Assembly: GCA_963599445.1 (NCBI GenBank)
Contig: CAVBWZ010000008.1
Coordinates: 62,001-126,000 of the forward strand
Reading direction: 5' to 3'
From: UBA9732 sp963599445
Lineage (GTDB): Bacteria > Spirochaetota > Spirochaetia > Sphaerochaetales > Sphaerochaetaceae
DNA length: 64,000 bases
In this document: piece after piece, positions 53,095 through 61,400 of the stretch
How positions within the stretch are numbered: position 1 is the first letter of the stretch
Layout of the letters: every line of letters begins with the position of its first letter
Notes under the pieces: model-generated
What the model saw: only the letters and a program-made list of their open reading frames with translations
Databases searched by the model: none
What the model was told of the DNA's origin: nothing
Program-made: the position numbers and the translations under genes

Positions 53095-54276
53095 ATGGTC
53101 CTGAATACAATCAGAGATGCAGACCTCAAGAACAAGAGGGTTCTGATAAGAGTCGATTTCAACGTGCCTGTCAAGGATGGAAAGGTTACTGACGCAACCA
53201 GAATCCTTGCTGCACTTCCAACTATAAACTACATACTCGAGCAGCCAGGTGCTTCCTTGGTCGTCATGAGCCACTTTGGAAGACCAAAGGGAAAGAAGAA
53301 CCCTGACTTCTCCATGGTTCCGGTTGGAAAGAAGTTCGAAGAGCTTCTTGGAAGGCCTGTCAAGGTCGCATCGGATGTAATAGGGGACGAGGTCGAGAAG
53401 GAGGTCAAAGCCCTCAAGCCAGGTGAAGTCCTTCTTCTTGAGAACTGCAGGTTCTATCCCCAGGAAGAGGCCAACGATCCAGAGTTCGCAAAGACGCTCG
53501 CTTCCTTTGGTGATGTCTACGTAAACGATGCATTTGGAACGGCCCACAGAGCACATGCCTCCACCGAGGGTGTTGCACACTACCTTCCAAGCTATGCAGG
53601 TTTCCTCATCGAGAAGGAAGTCAAGTTCATGGCTCCACTTCTTGAGAACCCAGAGAAGCCTTTCGTTGCCATCATAGGCGGATCCAAAGTCTCCTCCAAG
53701 ATCTCCGTCCTTGAGTCTTTGGTAAAGACCTGTGACACGATCGTCATTGGCGGTGGCATGGCATATACGTTCCTCAAGGTTCAGGGACACAGCATTGGAA
53801 AGTCCCTCGTAGAGGACGACTATCTTGAAACTGCAAAGAGCTTCCTTTCCGCAGCGGCTGCGAAGAACGTCAAGGTCATCCTTCCGGTCGACCATGTCTG
53901 TGCAGAGCAGTTCGCAGAGGATGCAGCTCCTGTAGCGGTCGATTCCATAGACATCCCTGAGAACCTCATGGGAATGGATATTGGACCAAAGACGACTGCA
54001 ATGATCGTCGATGCACTCAAGGATGCAAAATCCGTCGTATGGAACGGCCCAATGGGTGTGTTCGAGTTCGCAGCGTTCGCAAAGGGTACAGAGGCTGTCG
54101 CCAAGGCTCTTGCGGCTTCCAACGCAACGACGGTCGTAGGTGGTGGTGACTCCGTCGCCGCAGTCAACAAGTTTGGCCTTGCAGACAGGATAAGCCATGT
54201 TTCCACCGGTGGTGGAGCATCCCTTGAGTTCCTTGAAGGCAAGGAGCTCCCTGGCATCAAGGCCCTTGAGAAGTGA
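53095..54276 (+). CDS. pgk: Phosphoglycerate kinase
   Basis: 393 residues. RVDFNVPVKDGKVTDATRI, MSHFGRPKGK, ENCRFYPQEEAND, the hinge and the ATP-site WNGPMGVFEF plus GGGDSVAAVNKFG are all intact. It makes ATP and 3-phosphoglycerate in glycolysis. tpiA follows after nine bases. Confidence 0.97.
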   Translation: MVLNTIRDADLKNKRVLIRVDFNVPVKDGKVTDATRILAALPTINYILEQPGASLVVMSHFGRPKGKKNPDFSMVPVGKKFEELLGRPVKVASDVIGDEVEKEVKALKPGEVLLLENCRFYPQEEANDPEFAKTLASFGDVYVNDAFGTAHRAHASTEGVAHYLPSYAGFLIEKEVKFMAPLLENPEKPFVAIIGGSKVSSKISVLESLVKTCDTIVIGGGMAYTFLKVQGHSIGKSLVEDDYLETAKSFLSAAAAKNVKVILPVDHVCAEQFAEDAAPVAVDSIDIPENLMGMDIGPKTTAMIVDALKDAKSVVWNGPMGVFEFAAFAKGTEAVAKALAASNATTVVGGGDSVAAVNKFGLADRISHVSTGGGASLEFLEGKELPGIKALEK

Positions 54277-54285
54277 GGAATTGAA

Positions 54286-55038
54286 ATGAGAAACCTTTAT
54301 ATTGCTGGAAACTGGAAAATGAACATGGTCCCAAGCGAGGCTGCAAAGTACGCCGCTTCGCTTGCCGCTGCAGCCAAGGATGCAAAGGTCAAGGTCATGA
54401 TAGCACCTACCTTCGTGTGCCTTCCTGGTGTTGTGGAAGCCGTTAAGGGCAGCAACATCATCGTCTCCGCCCAGAACGTCAACGACCATGAGAAGGGTGC
54501 ATACACCGGAGAGGTCTCCTGTGCAATGCTCAAGGACATTGGCGTCAACTCCGTCATCCTTGGACACAGCGAGAGACGACAGTACTACGGTGAGACAAAC
54601 GAGTTCATAAACAAGAAGGTCCTCTTCGCCCTTGAGAACGGCATGGAAGTCGATCTCTGCGTTGGAGAAACCCTTGAGGAAAGGGAAGGCGGTCGCCTTG
54701 AAGAGGTGCTTACAGCCCAGATCAACGTTGGACTTGAGGGTGTTGCTCCTGAGCAGATGAAGCACGTCACAATCGCCTACGAGCCGGTCTGGGCCATTGG
54801 AACGGGCAAGACTGCAACCCCTGCCGATGCAAACGCCGCACACGCCTTCATAAGGGGTCTTGTGGAAAAGAAGTTTGGAAAGGATGTTGCAGAAAATCAG
54901 ATAATACAGTATGGTGGTTCAGTGAAGCCGTCCAACGTCCGTGAGCTCATGGCCTGCGAACACATAGACGGTGCGCTTGTTGGTGGGGCGTCGCTGACAC
55001 TTGAGCAGTTCCTCCCAATCATCAACTGCGTTGATTGA
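54286..55038 (+). CDS. tpiA: Triosephosphate isomerase
   Basis: 250 residues. AGNWKMN holds the Lys, LGHSERRQYYGE the His, AYEPVWAIGTGKTATP the catalytic Glu and flexible loop 6, and YGGSVKPSN and GALVGGASL bind phosphate. Standard length. Confidence 0.97.
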   Translation: MRNLYIAGNWKMNMVPSEAAKYAASLAAAAKDAKVKVMIAPTFVCLPGVVEAVKGSNIIVSAQNVNDHEKGAYTGEVSCAMLKDIGVNSVILGHSERRQYYGETNEFINKKVLFALENGMEVDLCVGETLEEREGGRLEEVLTAQINVGLEGVAPEQMKHVTIAYEPVWAIGTGKTATPADANAAHAFIRGLVEKKFGKDVAENQIIQYGGSVKPSNVRELMACEHIDGALVGGASLTLEQFLPIINCVD

Positions 55039-55066
55039 ACCAAATTCAGTTGGAGTAGGTAGGAAT

Positions 55067-55369
55067 ATGGCAGTTTTGAGTATTATTCTTCTTGTTCTTT
55101 TCGTAATCGTGAGTCTTCTTCTCATCTTCATCATTGCAATCCAGAGTGAAGACAACACGGGTCTTGGCGGTGTCTTTGGAGGCAACAGCGAGACGGCGTT
55201 CGGAGGTAGGTCCAACCGTGTGGTAAACAAGATCACGGCATACCTTGTGGCGGCTTTCATCGTACTTGCCATACTTGTCGCTTTCGTCAACAAGTCATCC
55301 GACACCTCCGTCCTTAGCTCCCTTGGCCAACAGGCTGCAGCTACGGCTACGGAATCTACAGAGAATTGA
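55067..55369 (+). CDS. secG: Preprotein translocase subunit SecG
   Basis: 100 residues: two membrane segments (about 3-23 and 60-80) around a Gly-rich loop with LGGVFGGNSETAFGGRSNRV, close to the SecG signature. ATG 55067 after TAGGTAGGA. The common location after tpiA supports the call. Confidence 0.9.
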   Translation: MAVLSIILLVLFVIVSLLLIFIIAIQSEDNTGLGGVFGGNSETAFGGRSNRVVNKITAYLVAAFIVLAILVAFVNKSSDTSVLSSLGQQAAATATESTEN

Positions 55370-55386
55370 TTTCTTTTCATGTAATC

Positions 55387-55416
55387 TTGGCCGCTTGAAC
55401 AAAGCGGCCAATTTTC
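55387..55416 (+). terminator. Intrinsic terminator after secG
   Basis: TTGGCCGCTT (55387-55396) and AAGCGGCCAA (55402-55411) form a perfect ten-base-pair stem followed by TTTTC. Ends the glycolytic operon. Confidence 0.9.
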
Positions 55417-55432
55417 ATACAAAAGGGGCGTC

Positions 55433-55858
55433 ATGAGAGTCTGTATACTATACGGTGGAGCCTCCGCCGGAAACTCCAACCTCAAAGGACTTGCAGAGGG
55501 CATGTCCAAGGGCATTTCATCAAGCGGCCAGCATATCGTGGAGCTTGTTGACATGAATCTGGAGCAGGGCAGAAGAGTATCGGCCTTCGATTACGTTGTC
55601 ATAATCACACGGGCAAACGGATTCCTTTCAAAGGACGTTCCTCCTGTTGTTTCAACTTTCCTGAAATCGGCTGGAACCATCTCTGGCAAGAGGTGCAGCT
55701 GTTTCATATCCAAGAACTGTCTTAGAAAGCAAAGGGTCCTTCAGTCCTTGATGAAGGCCATGGAGGACGAGGGCATGTACCTCAAGCTTTCCGACGTTCT
55801 CAAAAACGCAGACATGGCCTATGCCGTAGGCAAAAGGCTCCATGTCGAACGCAACTGA
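55433..55858 (+). CDS. Hypothetical flavodoxin-fold-like protein
   Basis: 141 residues. The start MRVCILYGGASAGNSNLKGLAEGMSKGI and the central FDYVVIITRANGFLSKDVPPVV recall flavodoxin-like or NADPH-oxidoreductase folds, with a Gly/Ser-rich loop after the first strand, but I cannot assign a family. Two Cys in KRCSCFISKNC are notable. It lies just before the PpiC-like gene, whose start follows by 10 bases. Confidence 0.6.
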   Translation: MRVCILYGGASAGNSNLKGLAEGMSKGISSSGQHIVELVDMNLEQGRRVSAFDYVVIITRANGFLSKDVPPVVSTFLKSAGTISGKRCSCFISKNCLRKQRVLQSLMKAMEDEGMYLKLSDVLKNADMAYAVGKRLHVERN

Positions 55859-55868
55859 GGAGTTCACA

Positions 55869-56900
55869 ATGAAGAAAGGCATTGTTTCAATTCTGGTTTT
55901 TCTTGCGGCGCTTGTCTTTGCTGCGCCTGTATTCTGCGATTCCATTTCGACACCAATCGTGAGGATAAACCTCATCAGGAACGCTGTCATAACTCAGCAG
56001 CAGCTTGATGAAGCTGTCGCTACATACAGCGAGGCCTATGGAACGACATTCGAGCCTGCAACGGTTTTGGACGCTCTGATCTCCGATGAGCTCTTCAGAC
56101 AGGGTCTTGAGAAGAACGGCTATGCCCTTACGGACGACCAGAAGGCACAGCTTCTTGCCTCCCAGAAGTCGAACATAGAGGCTCAGGTTGGCATGTCCCT
56201 TACGGACGAGCAGTTCGAGCAGCTTCTTCAGGCTCAGCAGGGAATCACTTTGGATGAGTACAAGGAATACCTTGCCAACCAGTACCTCCTTCAGGTCTAC
56301 GTGACCACCGCAAAGGCTTCCATGTTCGAGGACGCTCCGCTTCCAACGGACTCTGAGGTGGAGACATTCTACAAGAAGAACAAGTCAAGCTTCATAAGCA
56401 ACGAGAATGTCAAGCTCTCCCATATCTTCTTCGCTTTTGGCGACGACAAGGATGCGGCATACAAGAAGGCCACGGATGTCTACAACAAGATCGTCTCAGG
56501 TGAAATCACATTCGAGAAGGCAATAACACAGTACTCCGATGACGCAGACTCCAAGGACAAGGCAGGAGACATAGGCTGGCTTCAGATAAACGACGAGACC
56601 ACAATGGCCTACATGGGCGAGAACTTCTTCGACGAAGTATTCAAGCTCGATGCCGGCGAGATGAGTGGTGTGATAGAGAGCCTTGCCGGCTACCATATCG
56701 TGAAGGTCTCCGTCCACAACGACACGAAGATCCTTGGCCTTGACGACAAGATATCTCCAACCGACACGACTACGGTGCGCGACTACATCACAAGCTATCT
56801 CTACAACGAAAGCCTCAACACAGTCTTCCAGCAGGCATACCTTTCCCTCATAGAAGACCTTAGGTCTCAGGCTTCCATCAAATACCTCAAGCAGCTTTGA
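55869..56900 (+). CDS. Periplasmic PpiC/SurA-type peptidyl-prolyl isomerase
   Basis: 343 residues from ATG 55869 with GAGGAG upstream. Signal peptide MKKGIVSILVFLAALVFAAPVFC; an N-terminal chaperone region (SurA_N-like) rich in Gln and Leu; then a parvulin domain (VKLSHIFFAFGDD... ITQYSDDADSKDKAGDIGWLQ... SGVIESLAGYHIVKV). It likely helps fold outer-membrane proteins such as the barrels encoded in this window. Confidence 0.88.
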   Translation: MKKGIVSILVFLAALVFAAPVFCDSISTPIVRINLIRNAVITQQQLDEAVATYSEAYGTTFEPATVLDALISDELFRQGLEKNGYALTDDQKAQLLASQKSNIEAQVGMSLTDEQFEQLLQAQQGITLDEYKEYLANQYLLQVYVTTAKASMFEDAPLPTDSEVETFYKKNKSSFISNENVKLSHIFFAFGDDKDAAYKKATDVYNKIVSGEITFEKAITQYSDDADSKDKAGDIGWLQINDETTMAYMGENFFDEVFKLDAGEMSGVIESLAGYHIVKVSVHNDTKILGLDDKISPTDTTTVRDYITSYLYNESLNTVFQQAYLSLIEDLRSQASIKYLKQL

Positions 56901-56948
56901 TTGGAAGCAGAGTTTAGAGTAGAGTTCAGAGTAGAGGAGTGCACTTAG

Positions 56949-57395
56949 ATGAAAACAAGACATCTTGCCAGGGCCATAGCGGTACAGACACTGTATTCCC
57001 TTGATTTCAATTCAAGGATACACGAGTGTCCAATTCCGTATTCAGAGGGTTTCGCCGGATACACCAAAGAGGAGGAAGAAGCTCTTGAGTCTGATGTCGT
57101 CCTCTATGCCTCCTACATGATAAACGGTGTGCTCCAGCACCTTGATGAAATAGACGAGATGATAAACCGCTTCTCATCCAAGAGAAGCATAGAGAACATA
57201 AACCTTGTAGACAGGAACATCCTTAGACTTAGCATCTATACGCTTCTGTACTGCAAGGACATACATCCAAACATCGTCATTGACGAAGCTGTCAAGCTCT
57301 CCCAGGAGTACAGCACCGAGGTCAACTATAGGTTCATCAATGGCCTGCTTGATACAGCTGTGAGGTATCTGCATGATTCTGCTGAAGACAAATGA
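56949..57395 (+). CDS. nusB: Transcription antitermination protein NusB
   Basis: 148 residues. ARAIAVQTLYSLDF at the N-terminus and the C-terminal VDRNILRLSIYTLLY... IVIDEAVKLSQEYSTEVNYRFINGLLDTAV are diagnostic. It acts with NusE in rRNA antitermination. The 3' end overlaps map by 23 bases. Confidence 0.93.
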   Translation: MKTRHLARAIAVQTLYSLDFNSRIHECPIPYSEGFAGYTKEEEEALESDVVLYASYMINGVLQHLDEIDEMINRFSSKRSIENINLVDRNILRLSIYTLLYCKDIHPNIVIDEAVKLSQEYSTEVNYRFINGLLDTAVRYLHDSAEDK

Positions 57396-58128
57396 ACAGA
57401 TCGAGGGGATAAGGAAGTCCTGCCATCTTCTGTGCCAGCTCCTTGACTCCCTTGAAGGAAAGGTCCTTCCCGGTATGTCCACCATGGACATAGACAAAAT
57501 GTGCCATGACTTCATAATCAAGCATGGTGGAAAGCCGGCTTTTCTGAATTTCGAAGGTTTCCCGGGAACCGCATGTGTGAGCATCAACGAAGAGATAATC
57601 CATGGAATTCCAAAGAAGAAGAGGATAATCCATGAAGGCGACATCGTGAGCATTGACCTTGGAATCAACCTCAAGGGCTATTTCTCAGACAGCGCAAGGA
57701 CATACATCGTTGGAAGCGTTCCACCAGAGGTTGAGAAACTTGTAAAGGTCACACGCGAGTGCCTATACAAGGGCATTGGAGCTTTGGACAACCCCCATGC
57801 AAGGATCCAGGACATTGGCGCTGCGGTGTTCGAACATGCGGACAAGAACGGTTTTGGAGTCGTGCGCGAGTACTGCGGCCACGGTGTTGGCCTCAAAGTC
57901 CACGAAGACCCTGAGATTCCAAACTATGTCTGCCGCTATATGCCAAACCCAAGAATCAAGGAAGGTATGGTCATTGCCATAGAGCCTATGATCAACCTTG
58001 GTACCAAGAACATAATAGACATGCCGGATGGTTGGACCGTCGTAACGGCGGACCACAAGCCTTCTGCGCACTTTGAGCATACGGTTGCAATCACGGCCAA
58101 CGGCCCTGAGATTCTCACACAGATCTGA
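57373..58128 (+). CDS. map: Methionine aminopeptidase, type I
   Basis: 251 residues. Metal ligands are all visible: Asp in VSIDLGINLKGYFSDSART (two), His in CGHGVG, Glu in IAIEPMI and Glu in FEHTVAIT; the substrate His is in IIHGIP. It removes the initiator Met from new proteins. Confidence 0.96.
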   Translation: MILLKTNEQIEGIRKSCHLLCQLLDSLEGKVLPGMSTMDIDKMCHDFIIKHGGKPAFLNFEGFPGTACVSINEEIIHGIPKKKRIIHEGDIVSIDLGINLKGYFSDSARTYIVGSVPPEVEKLVKVTRECLYKGIGALDNPHARIQDIGAAVFEHADKNGFGVVREYCGHGVGLKVHEDPEIPNYVCRYMPNPRIKEGMVIAIEPMINLGTKNIIDMPDGWTVVTADHKPSAHFEHTVAITANGPEILTQI

Positions 58129-58145
58129 TTTGGAGGAACCAAGGA

Positions 58146-58763
58146 ATGAAAGATTTTGTCCCACATGACGTCATACGCGACAGCGCTCTCAAGCTCGCCT
58201 ACAAGATGCACAAAGAGGACGGCTTCATTCCTGATGTGATATATGTCTCCCTTAGAGGCGGCGTATACATGGCCAACGTCTTTTCCGAGTACTTCAAGAT
58301 GGTCTGCCTCAAGGAGCACAGACGCCCCGTCCTGTACGCCGCAGTCGTTGCAAGGTCCTATACCGTCCTTCGCGACCAGGCAAGGGTCCAGATCGACGGC
58401 TGGACGTATTCCCCCGAATACCTCAGGGCAGGGGACAAGGTCCTCATCGTTGATGACATATTCGATACCGGCAACACCGTCAACAAGCTTGCCGATGTCG
58501 TTATGAACAAGGGCATCCCCCGCGAGGACATAAAGATTGCTGTCTACGACTACAAGGTTCCTCTCTACAAAGAGACTCCACCTCTTCCAGTGCAGCCGGA
58601 CTACTACTGCAGGAAGCACGTCCTCAACTCACCATCTGACGAGACTTGGATCCACTACCTTTGCCACGAGTTCGTTGGCCTTACCTCAGACGAAATAGAC
58701 GAGGTCTTCATGGACCCGGAGGTCCGCAGGATCCTGCATGAGACGAAAGGAGATAAGGTCTAA
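58146..58763 (+). CDS. Phosphoribosyltransferase-family protein
   Basis: 205 residues. The PRPP loop VLIVDDIFDTGNTVN and an upstream VSLRGGVYMANVF define a type I phosphoribosyltransferase, probably for hypoxanthine/guanine. In context with purine nucleoside import, DeoD and nucleoside hydrolase this would complete salvage to nucleotides. ATG after TTGGAGG. The end overlaps the converging minus-strand gene region by a few bases. Confidence 0.85.
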   Translation: MKDFVPHDVIRDSALKLAYKMHKEDGFIPDVIYVSLRGGVYMANVFSEYFKMVCLKEHRRPVLYAAVVARSYTVLRDQARVQIDGWTYSPEYLRAGDKVLIVDDIFDTGNTVNKLADVVMNKGIPREDIKIAVYDYKVPLYKETPPLPVQPDYYCRKHVLNSPSDETWIHYLCHEFVGLTSDEIDEVFMDPEVRRILHETKGDKV

Positions 58764-59347
58764 GTTCCGCTGACGATGTAGATGTTTTTAGGAAGCAGGG
58801 TTAGTGTATTCCATGCATCTTCGAATGCTTCCGTTGTCAGAACCCTGTTGTGTCGTGCATCCAGTGCATTGGCGTTCTCTGCAAGAGTGTCTACAAGATA
58901 AATGTGTCGCTCATCGTAGCCAACGACGACAGCGTAATGAGTATCTCCTGGGATACGGATAAAAACGATTATGGGATTTCCCTTTGCCAACTGATGCTTC
59001 AACGTGTCAATGTTTCCGTGATAGGCCTTTGCCTGATATCCATGCTTCTTTAAAATGTTTGTGATGCTGTTTGCTGAAACGAAGCCAAGAGAACGTTTCA
59101 ATTCTGGATACAGTTCCTCGCCATTCGTCTCCTCACCAAAGTGTCGCAGAAGATAAGCGGTGGCATAGGCTGCACATTTGCACGAGGTCTGGTAGTCAAT
59201 ACGATTTCCGCTACTTTCGCAGAAGAATTCAAGCGGATAATCAAAGGGTTCAACTTCATTCTCTGGGCGTATGTACGATGCACATCCTACAAATGATAGA
59301 ACGACTGCAATGATTGTAGCGGTAAAACATATTCTCCCAGTCTTCAT
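58760..59347 (-). CDS. C39-like cysteine peptidase lipoprotein
   Basis: 195 residues. Signal peptide with lipobox VGCA, then a papain-like C39 fold: the Cys in QTSCKCAAYATAYLL, His in GDTHYAVVVGYD and Asp in IYLVDTL form the likely triad. Such domains cut double-glycine leader peptides or act as house-keeping peptidases; there is no ABC transporter beside it, so it is not a bacteriocin exporter. Orphan gene converging on the phosphoribosyltransferase. Confidence 0.75.
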   Translation of the reverse strand: MKTGRICFTATIIAVVLSFVGCASYIRPENEVEPFDYPLEFFCESSGNRIDYQTSCKCAAYATAYLLRHFGEETNGEELYPELKRSLGFVSANSITNILKKHGYQAKAYHGNIDTLKHQLAKGNPIIVFIRIPGDTHYAVVVGYDERHIYLVDTLAENANALDARHNRVLTTEAFEDAWNTLTLLPKNIYIVSGT

Positions 59348-59659
59348 TATCTCTGCAATCTATATTCCCATTTTGGGAAATGTCAAGATGAGGGATTGTT
59401 TATGGATTGTTTGAAACCTTTGCCCATTTTCAATGGGATAAAAATTACTCTAGCTTGTCTTTTCTATAAGTTCTTCCTTTAAAAGAAGTTCCAGATTTCA
59501 GTGATACATTTTTATGAGGGAAAATCAGGCAATATATTACATTTTTCTAGGGGAAAGTTGGGCTGTTCATTACAATTTTCTCGGGGAAAGTTCTTTTTGC
59601 TGGGTACTTGATACAGCTTTCCTTCTGTGCTCCCGTTTTCAATTTATCGAGCAAAACCC
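59348..59659. other. AT-rich intergenic region with a 33-bp direct repeat
   Basis: Two copies of a 24-base word, near ATTACATTTTTCTAGGGGAA at 59536-59559 and 59569-59592, lie 33 bases apart and differ at two positions. They sit 70-120 bases upstream of the poly-G promoter and could be regulator sites. No gene supported. Confidence 0.55.
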
Positions 59660-59688
59660 TTGCATAAGTGCCGGGGGGGGGGTAGAAT
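59660..59688 (+). promoter_or_regulatory. Poly-G-spacer promoter (candidate phase-variable switch)
   Basis: TTGCAT at 59660-59665 (-35, three of six consensus bases), a 17-base spacer whose last ten bases are all G (59673-59682), and TAGAAT at 59683-59688 (-10, five of six). Loss or gain of a G moves the spacer away from the 17-base optimum seen here. A CCGTGC/GCACGG hairpin follows in the leader at 59731-59748. Confidence 0.65.
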
Positions 59689-59781
59689 CGAAGGGTCACT
59701 TGAAGAAAGGTGATGGATTGGGGTTCTTCCGTGCTTGTTCGCACGGCTCCGTCCGCCACCTGGGTGAAAAGGGGTAGATGA

Positions 59782-60375
59782 ATGAAGAAACTCACTGTCG
59801 CACTTATGCTGTCCGTTCTCGCCGTGGGCATGCTGCTCACATCATGCGCCACCAACCACAGGGTCGCCCTCTCCATGAACAAAGGTGTAGTAGGGAAGAA
59901 CGGCATCCCAAGGCCCGACTGGGTCATACAGGACCAGTCGAACTCCAGGACACACTACGTCTCCGGCTATGGTTCGGGCAAGACCTTCGACATAGCAAGG
60001 CAGAAGGCGCAGCTTGCAGCGGACGCCGAACTTGCCATATGGATTTCGAACACCGTCGAAGCCGTAAGGGAGCGCTATGTGGAGCAGAACACGGACAACT
60101 ACTCCGACAAATTCATTGACAGATTCGTATCCAACGCCACCGAATCCGGCCGTGCCGTGCTTTCCGGCGTCGTCGAGGAGGACTTCTGGGAGGACGGCGA
60201 AGGCGGCGTTTGGGTTCTGAGGAGCCTTAAGGTCGAGAACGTAAGGGCGCAGATAGACAATGCGATAGCCACCACATGTTCCGACAGGACCCTGTTCGCA
60301 GACGATGTGGACGTACAGGCTGTGATGGCAAGGCTCGACAAGGTCATGGACGAATACTTCAAGGTCGAAGAATGA
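59782..60375 (+). CDS. LPP20-family-like lipoprotein
   Basis: 197 residues. ATG 59782 behind AAAAGGGG; signal peptide with lipobox LTSCA. The body (PRPDWVIQDQSN... VSGYGSGKTFDIARQKAQLAADAELA) matches the LPP20 pattern, a small alpha/beta domain with ARxxAxxxAxxELA. First gene of the operon behind the poly-G promoter; overlaps the next by four bases. Confidence 0.75.
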   Translation: MKKLTVALMLSVLAVGMLLTSCATNHRVALSMNKGVVGKNGIPRPDWVIQDQSNSRTHYVSGYGSGKTFDIARQKAQLAADAELAIWISNTVEAVRERYVEQNTDNYSDKFIDRFVSNATESGRAVLSGVVEEDFWEDGEGGVWVLRSLKVENVRAQIDNAIATTCSDRTLFADDVDVQAVMARLDKVMDEYFKVEE

Positions 60376-61379
60376 AGGCCTCTTCAAAACCTGTCTGGTT
60401 GATTGTTGTCGCTTCAGCCTTGCTTTTCGTTTCATGCACATCCACGGCTTGGACGACCAATCCCTACAAAGGCTATGACAAAGACAGCTACATATGCGCC
60501 GTAGGCCGTGGAGCCACTGCAGAGGAGGCGGACCTCGCCGCAAGGAAGGAGCTTGCATCGCTGTTCGGCATGCAGGTTCAGTCCACGGTCTCAAGGACAT
60601 ACATGGAATCGTCCATCGAAAGGGATGGTGCGAATACAGAGGGTTCCAGCGAAATGTTCACCAGCATGGCTTCGTCCACAGTGAACGTTGACGACCTCTA
60701 TGGCGTTGAGATAGCAAAACGCACGTCCAAGGACGGCGAACACATCTCCCTTGCGGTCATGGAAAGGCGCACTACAGCGGAATACTACAAGTCAAAGCTG
60801 GACTCTTCGGTTCAAAGGCTTCAATCTTTGGAATCCGATGTTCTGGAGAACCTTGGCACATTGAAGGCCTTGGAGAGGGCTGTGGAGTATGTGAGGCTCT
60901 GCGACGAATGCAACGTCTCAACGGTCATGTACAACTACCTTTCGGGCGACTCCCTTCCGTTCACCGACATGTCCAAGGGCTACGGCCTCCACGACAAGGC
61001 TCTGGATGCAATGGTCCTCGAAGTCGAAGTTTCAGGCGACGACAGCGGAGCGGTGGAGGCCTCCATAGGCAGGATCCTCACGGATGCCGGTCTTTCGGTC
61101 TCCAACGGAAGCCGGACCCCAACCGCAAAGGTCATGGTCGAAATCACATGGAGCGAGCGGAAGGGTACAGGGGTTGCCTCCTCGTTCACGTTCGCTCTCT
61201 ACAACGCCGAGGTCTCCTTCGTCGACATTGCAGGAAACGAAGCTGTGATGGTCGAATCCTTCAAGGGCAGGGAGGGGCACCGGAGCTACGAAGGAGCAAA
61301 GTCCAGGGCCTTGTCTTCGTTCGTCAAGGAGCTTGACTCAAAGCTGTCCTCAATCCTGGAGGACACATACTCATACTGA
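60372..61379 (+). CDS. LPP20-like lipoprotein, larger paralogue
   Basis: 335 residues from ATG 60372 in an ATGA overlap. Lipobox FVSCT. SYICAVGRGATAEEADLAARKELASLFG repeats the LPP20 pattern of the upstream product, followed by a coiled stretch and a second alpha/beta domain. Likely partner of the first lipoprotein at the outer membrane. Confidence 0.72.
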   Translation: MKASSKPVWLIVVASALLFVSCTSTAWTTNPYKGYDKDSYICAVGRGATAEEADLAARKELASLFGMQVQSTVSRTYMESSIERDGANTEGSSEMFTSMASSTVNVDDLYGVEIAKRTSKDGEHISLAVMERRTTAEYYKSKLDSSVQRLQSLESDVLENLGTLKALERAVEYVRLCDECNVSTVMYNYLSGDSLPFTDMSKGYGLHDKALDAMVLEVEVSGDDSGAVEASIGRILTDAGLSVSNGSRTPTAKVMVEITWSERKGTGVASSFTFALYNAEVSFVDIAGNEAVMVESFKGREGHRSYEGAKSRALSSFVKELDSKLSSILEDTYSY

Positions 61380-61400
61380 TATCCAACAGAGGTCTGATAT

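Noticed and set aside
52810..54843. A 677-codon open frame on the minus strand opposite gap, pgk and tpiA
   Set aside because: It is antisense to three certain glycolytic genes, is low in motif content, and is explained by the strong codon bias of those genes, which removes stop codons in one antisense frame.
59514..59777. An 87-codon plus-strand open frame across the poly-G tract
   Set aside because: It reads through the promoter and direct repeat, with no family or Shine-Dalgarno support; the duplicated FLGES words come from the 33-bp DNA repeat.
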